Notes under the pieces: model-generated | Told to the model about the DNA's origin: nothing | Databases searched by the model: none | What the model saw: the letters and a program-made list of their open reading frames with translations, nothing else | DNA from: Daphnia carinata | Taxonomy: Eukaryota > Arthropoda > Branchiopoda > Diplostraca > Daphniidae | Reading direction: 5' to 3' | Assembly: GCF_022539665.2 (NCBI RefSeq) | Contig: NC_081331.1 | Location: 2,142,501 to 2,206,500 of the forward strand | DNA: 64,000 bases | Translations under genes and position numbers: made by a program | Shown: positions 60,509-64,000 of the stretch, piece after piece | How positions within the stretch are numbered: the stretch's first letter is position 1 | Layout of the letters: each line of letters opens with the position of its first letter

Positions 60509-62577
60509 TTATAGGATGAAAATTTCTGCATAATGAGACAATATGTGCTCCGTTAGGGCATTAATGGGACCAATGGCCGCTAAAGACATTTGCTGGTTCT
60601 GAGACCAGACTAAATTGGGCCCAAACACCACAGCAAGATTGAAAGATGTCATTTTGTTAAGGTCGCTCCTGTCTTGAACCTATGACGCAATAGGATTATT
60701 GCTGTACGTATGTTTAGAAAGTGAAACATGGAAATCCTACTTTAGCAAGAAATTGTGCGAGGTATTTCAACAATATGTAATTATCTTCGGGCAACCGTTC
60801 CAAGATAAGCGTTTTCACCATTTGAGCACGCTCCTCCTTGTTTAAGCCTATTGACGACACGAAACTAAATTTGGATGATAGAGCTAAAAAATGACGTATG
60901 AAACAAAATAACTTACGCTGAAAATTGATGATATCATCGAACAAGTCAAAAGTCATAAGGGGTTCTTTTAGTTCCCGTAAAAACGTTTTTAACGTTACTG
61001 CAGCTAGATGATAATCACCAGGAAAGTCATGCTGAAAGTCAATGGTTTCACCCCGATTAATACGGGACTGGACATCACGAACCAATGTTACACTTGCTGA
61101 ACGGCGGAATAACCCTTCCGTTTCTAGAGCTGTAACATAAAGTTTACATTACAGTAATAGATTGCTTTCAGTATTATAACTCAGAGAATTACCATCCGGT
61201 TGGCTAAGAAATTCCACACATCGGCAAACTATCGGCGGAATCACCTGTCCGTTGTTGTGGTTCTTGATAAATTGCAGTGACACACCAAATTGTTGGGTGG
61301 GTAAAGGCTGGCTAGAGGACGCGGAATCCACTTGAGAATCCTGTCCAGATTTATTTGCATTTTTTGACACCAACATAGCATCATGTCTAAGGTTCCCCAG
61401 AAAAATTAACAATTAATAAGAAAATTTCCACATAAATCATTGCGATGTTGAATCTTTGGATTTTTTACGTCAGAACAGGAGGTGGTATGCAAACTTGATT
61501 TAGATGGATATGGTTTCCCAGTTCGCTGAGGTAATTGACGTACATCATTTTACGCCCGAATTTTATGCTGGAAATAAACTGTTATTCTGCTGAAAGCTGC
61601 AAATATTAAGAAGAGCTATACCTTATAAATGGCTTGAACAATTGCCAAATGACTCGAATGAAGTTCGTCGGATGTACGAGGTACAACGCTTTCAAGTTTT
61701 TTTTGTACTTGCGATCGAAAGCTCGATAAGCCTGCAAAAGCCATCGAAAAGATGGTTTGTTCTGACTGTTGAGACCATGATGGAAGTACACAACAGTGTA
61801 ATCAGTTTCAACATAATTGTCTAAAGTGTGCATCAGGTAGCTGAAAAAATGGCAGTGTTTAGAATATTGATACTTGTCCAAAGGAAATTTGCATACTGAT
61901 ATTACCTCAATAATCTATTATGATCCAACACTTTGTTACTTGGTAATCTGCATGCAGAAACAACTGAAATAAAAAGCCAAAGAAGTGTTTATGAACAATA
62001 CAGTCAGCATTTGTAATACTATAATAATAAATAACTATAGAATAAATATACACTAACCAATAACTTTACGTCCATAAGTGTCGTCACCCACCACATCCAC
62101 AATTCTATGTTGAGCAACATCAAGGAAATCATCTACAACTTCTTTTGAAAGTTCACCTAAAGCAGGAATTAGGGATGGATATTCTGGAATCAGAGACGGC
62201 AAGCCAAAAGCCTCTTCAAAATTTTCTTCAATGGTGCCATCAGACACAGGTGTTTCTAGAAATTCTTCTACTTCTATTCCACTGGCATCACCTATAGCAA
62301 GATAATGTTATTTTACAGTTCAGGTGATGCCGCAAGAACTATCGAATATACCTTCTGCATTTACTGGTTGTTGAAGTTCAGAATCATCAAATTCCAAATT
62401 TGGCTCATAATCATGTATATCTGAAAGGCTAGGATATGGATCTTCAGCATCTCCTACTAAATATGCTGTCACAAAAATGGTTTTTAAACTTAAAAAAAAA
62501 AATGCATCGAGATATATTAAAAGCCAAAAGTTACCAGGTATTGCAGACTTCGGTTTGCTGGGATTATCGCGATTCAT
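60509..62577 (-). CDS. ARHGAP1: CRAL-TRIO/RhoGAP protein, ARHGAP1 (p50RhoGAP) family
   Basis: Ten exons with consistent phases: 62577-62535, 62465-62352, 62291-62058, 61963-61906, 61840-61622, 61567-61469, 61386-61193, 61129-60917, 60847-60741, 60679-60509, giving 483 aa. An acidic N-terminus precedes [20 protein letters not shown]. The Sec14/CRAL-TRIO domain follows ([57 protein letters not shown]). A proline-containing linker ([12 protein letters not shown]) leads to the RhoGAP domain ([21 protein letters not shown] with arginine finger near Arg329, [24 protein letters not shown]). This class accelerates GTP hydrolysis by Cdc42/Rho and binds membranes through the Sec14 part. The start ATG is the first in frame after the last acceptor; an in-frame extension without ATG exists upstream. 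It diverges from the DUF4470-type gene. Confidence 0.95.
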
Positions 62578-63099
62578 TTCCTGACTCGTTGATGTGGCAT
62601 TTGATATTGGTTTCTCCAAAAGTTCTTTCGATAGATTAGAGAACAGTAACCTAGATAAAGCGATGTGCCAAATTGCAATCTAGAATTAACAAAAAACCAA
62701 TAATCGGTTCCCAAATACCTCAGAAAAAATTATACAATCTGAAGCGGAAGATCGTTTTTCTGTATGTAATCAATCTGTTGCTATAGCTTTTAGCCGCAGG
62801 CAGCTGTCAAACCCTCATAACAATACACACACGAATGGTGCCGACCTATGTAGTGTGTATGTGTACACCCCTTCATATGAGGAAGAGGAAACGAGCATTG
62901 TACAGTACACGATCGTAATACGGCAACCCTTTTGGTTTAAAAAAAGTTACGGTTGTTGAACCTTATGGCCCCGCGGTGTCTGAAAATGAATAAACGATAG
63001 CAGACGAAAATGCGATTGAATCTGCCAGGGTAAAATAGATGTATAGGAACTAAGAACCGCAATTGAATGAAAAAATTGTAGAATCTCATTAAAATTAAA
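62578..63099. promoter_or_regulatory. Head-to-head promoter region shared by ARHGAP1 and the DUF4470-type gene
   Basis: Only 522 bp separates the two start codons. A minus-strand acceptor (tttatctag near 62652) suggests a spliced ARHGAP1 leader, so the true gap between transcripts is shorter. No core promoter motif is clear. Confidence 0.5.
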
Positions 63100-64000
63100 A
63101 TGTTGTCTCCAAACAAAAAGTATTCTTTACCTAATTCTACTGGTTGCTATTCATTTTCAAACCACCCCTATGAAGATTTTCTAGAAGAATATCATGGTTT
63201 TTCAGACATCCCCATCAAGGTAACTCGTTGATGACATGATGACAAAGGCTGTTTTAAAATTTTTAAAACCAGATGTAACATTTTTTAGGTTTTAATTTTG
63301 TCCTGTGGGGATTTACCTTTTGCTGTATATTATACCTCTCTCTGTTCCAATCAGAGAATTACCAACATCACTGTTACAGATGTATCTTCTATCACAACAG
63401 CAAGAAATGTCTTGTTTGTGAAAATTATTAGTGATATTACGTTTGATCTTAATAGTGATGAAGATCTCCAATACTTATGGAATGTTTGGTATAATATGAA
63501 GTGGTCATCGAAAACTAAAAATAGATTTTTGAAAGATGTAACAGAATTATACACAGGGAAGCTCCCACACAACTTGAAAGTTCCAGTAAAAAGTGATATG
63601 GTTTTGCTACAGATTATTTGGGGTGCCTGGATTTCATCAGTTTCAGATATGAATCCAAACTCTATACAACAAATTTGCGACCAAAGGTATGTCGTAATAA
63701 TATATTGTATAAATATTTTTTTTTAATGTACCTTCTTTCAATAGATATGAATCAATTATCAACCACATCCAAGGGATTGTATCAAACAAAGTTCCAAAAC
63801 TGAAAAGCAATGTTTACAAACCAACATTGACTGAAGTTTGGGATTGGATGATTACTGTGACCAAAGATCACACTGACCATAAATCAACAAAAAATGCCAA
63901 GGAAATTCGTACCTATTTTGAAACAGGGAATTGTTGCGAAAGCCAAGATCTGAAGGCCTGCATTAATCCAACATTTTTAAATCCAAAAACTGGTCGATGG
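63100..64000 (+). CDS. DUF4470-type protein, 5' part (continues beyond the window)
   Basis: Exons 63100-63219, 63289-63686 and 63745-64000 (open at the edge), phases 0 and 2, give about 258 aa so far. After a short N-terminus the sequence VLILSCGDLPFAVYYTSLC, then NITVTDVSSITTARNVLFVK, has the DUF4470 pattern: a GD-containing strand, a helix, and a second strand ending in an acidic residue before ARN. That domain occurs in dynein assembly factor DNAAF3 and in various arthropod proteins, some with a MYND zinc finger further on. Which one this is cannot be decided from the visible part. The rest is Lys-rich, with Cys-Cys (NCCESQDLKAC) near the window edge. Confidence 0.7.

Noticed and set aside
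1-64000. CRISPR arrays, bacterial operons, riboswitches
   Set aside because: The window is clearly eukaryotic, with spliced genes throughout, and no regularly spaced direct repeats were seen.

Overview
The window looks like part of an arthropod nuclear genome, most likely a branchiopod crustacean such as Daphnia. This is inferred from the many 55-90 bp introns, the gene density, and the gene set (an Mcr-like thioester protein, an insect/crustacean-type fatty acyl-CoA reductase, LARP1, RpL9). No search was run. All exon models were assembled by eye from GT-AG (twice possibly GC-AG) junctions and checked by reading-frame arithmetic.

Layout. 1-1.3 kb: 3' end of an unrecognised plus-strand gene. 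3.9-6.2 kb: orphan rhodopsin-class GPCR (+). 10.6-14.1 kb: Fe65/APBB adaptor (+), which contains a 6-base microexon. 15-15.6 kb: uncertain minus-strand exons. 17.6-19.5 kb: fatty acyl-CoA reductase (-). 21.3-26.4 kb: repeat-rich interval with two members of a TA-flanked MITE family, gene-like fragments, and a 1.7 kb foldback element whose ~480 bp arms are nearly identical and whose loop holds three tRNA-like sequences.

26.6-33.2 kb: the most interesting block. Four genes of coenzyme Q biology lie together: COQ3 copy a (+), COQ10 (-), an HPD-like dioxygenase that matches HPDL better than HPD (-), and COQ3 copy b (+). HPDL supplies a precursor of the ubiquinone head group, COQ3 methylates the ring twice, and COQ10 is the lipid-binding chaperone. 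Together they look like a eukaryotic metabolic neighbourhood.

34.9-38.3 kb: CUB/LDLa single-pass membrane protein with PY motifs in its tail (-). 39.0-44.9 kb: Mcr-like thioester-containing protein with an internal LDLa domain (-). 45-50.2 kb: 5 kb without a recognisable gene. 50.3-52.0 kb: TSG101 (+). 52.3-53.2 kb: ribosomal protein L9 (-). 54.2-59.2 kb: LARP1 (+). 60.5-62.6 kb: CRAL-TRIO/RhoGAP protein ARHGAP1 (-). 63.1 kb to the end: start of a DUF4470-type gene (+), head to head with ARHGAP1.

Limits: transcription starts, UTRs and alternative isoforms cannot be proven from sequence alone, and several short gene-like fragments are given with low confidence.
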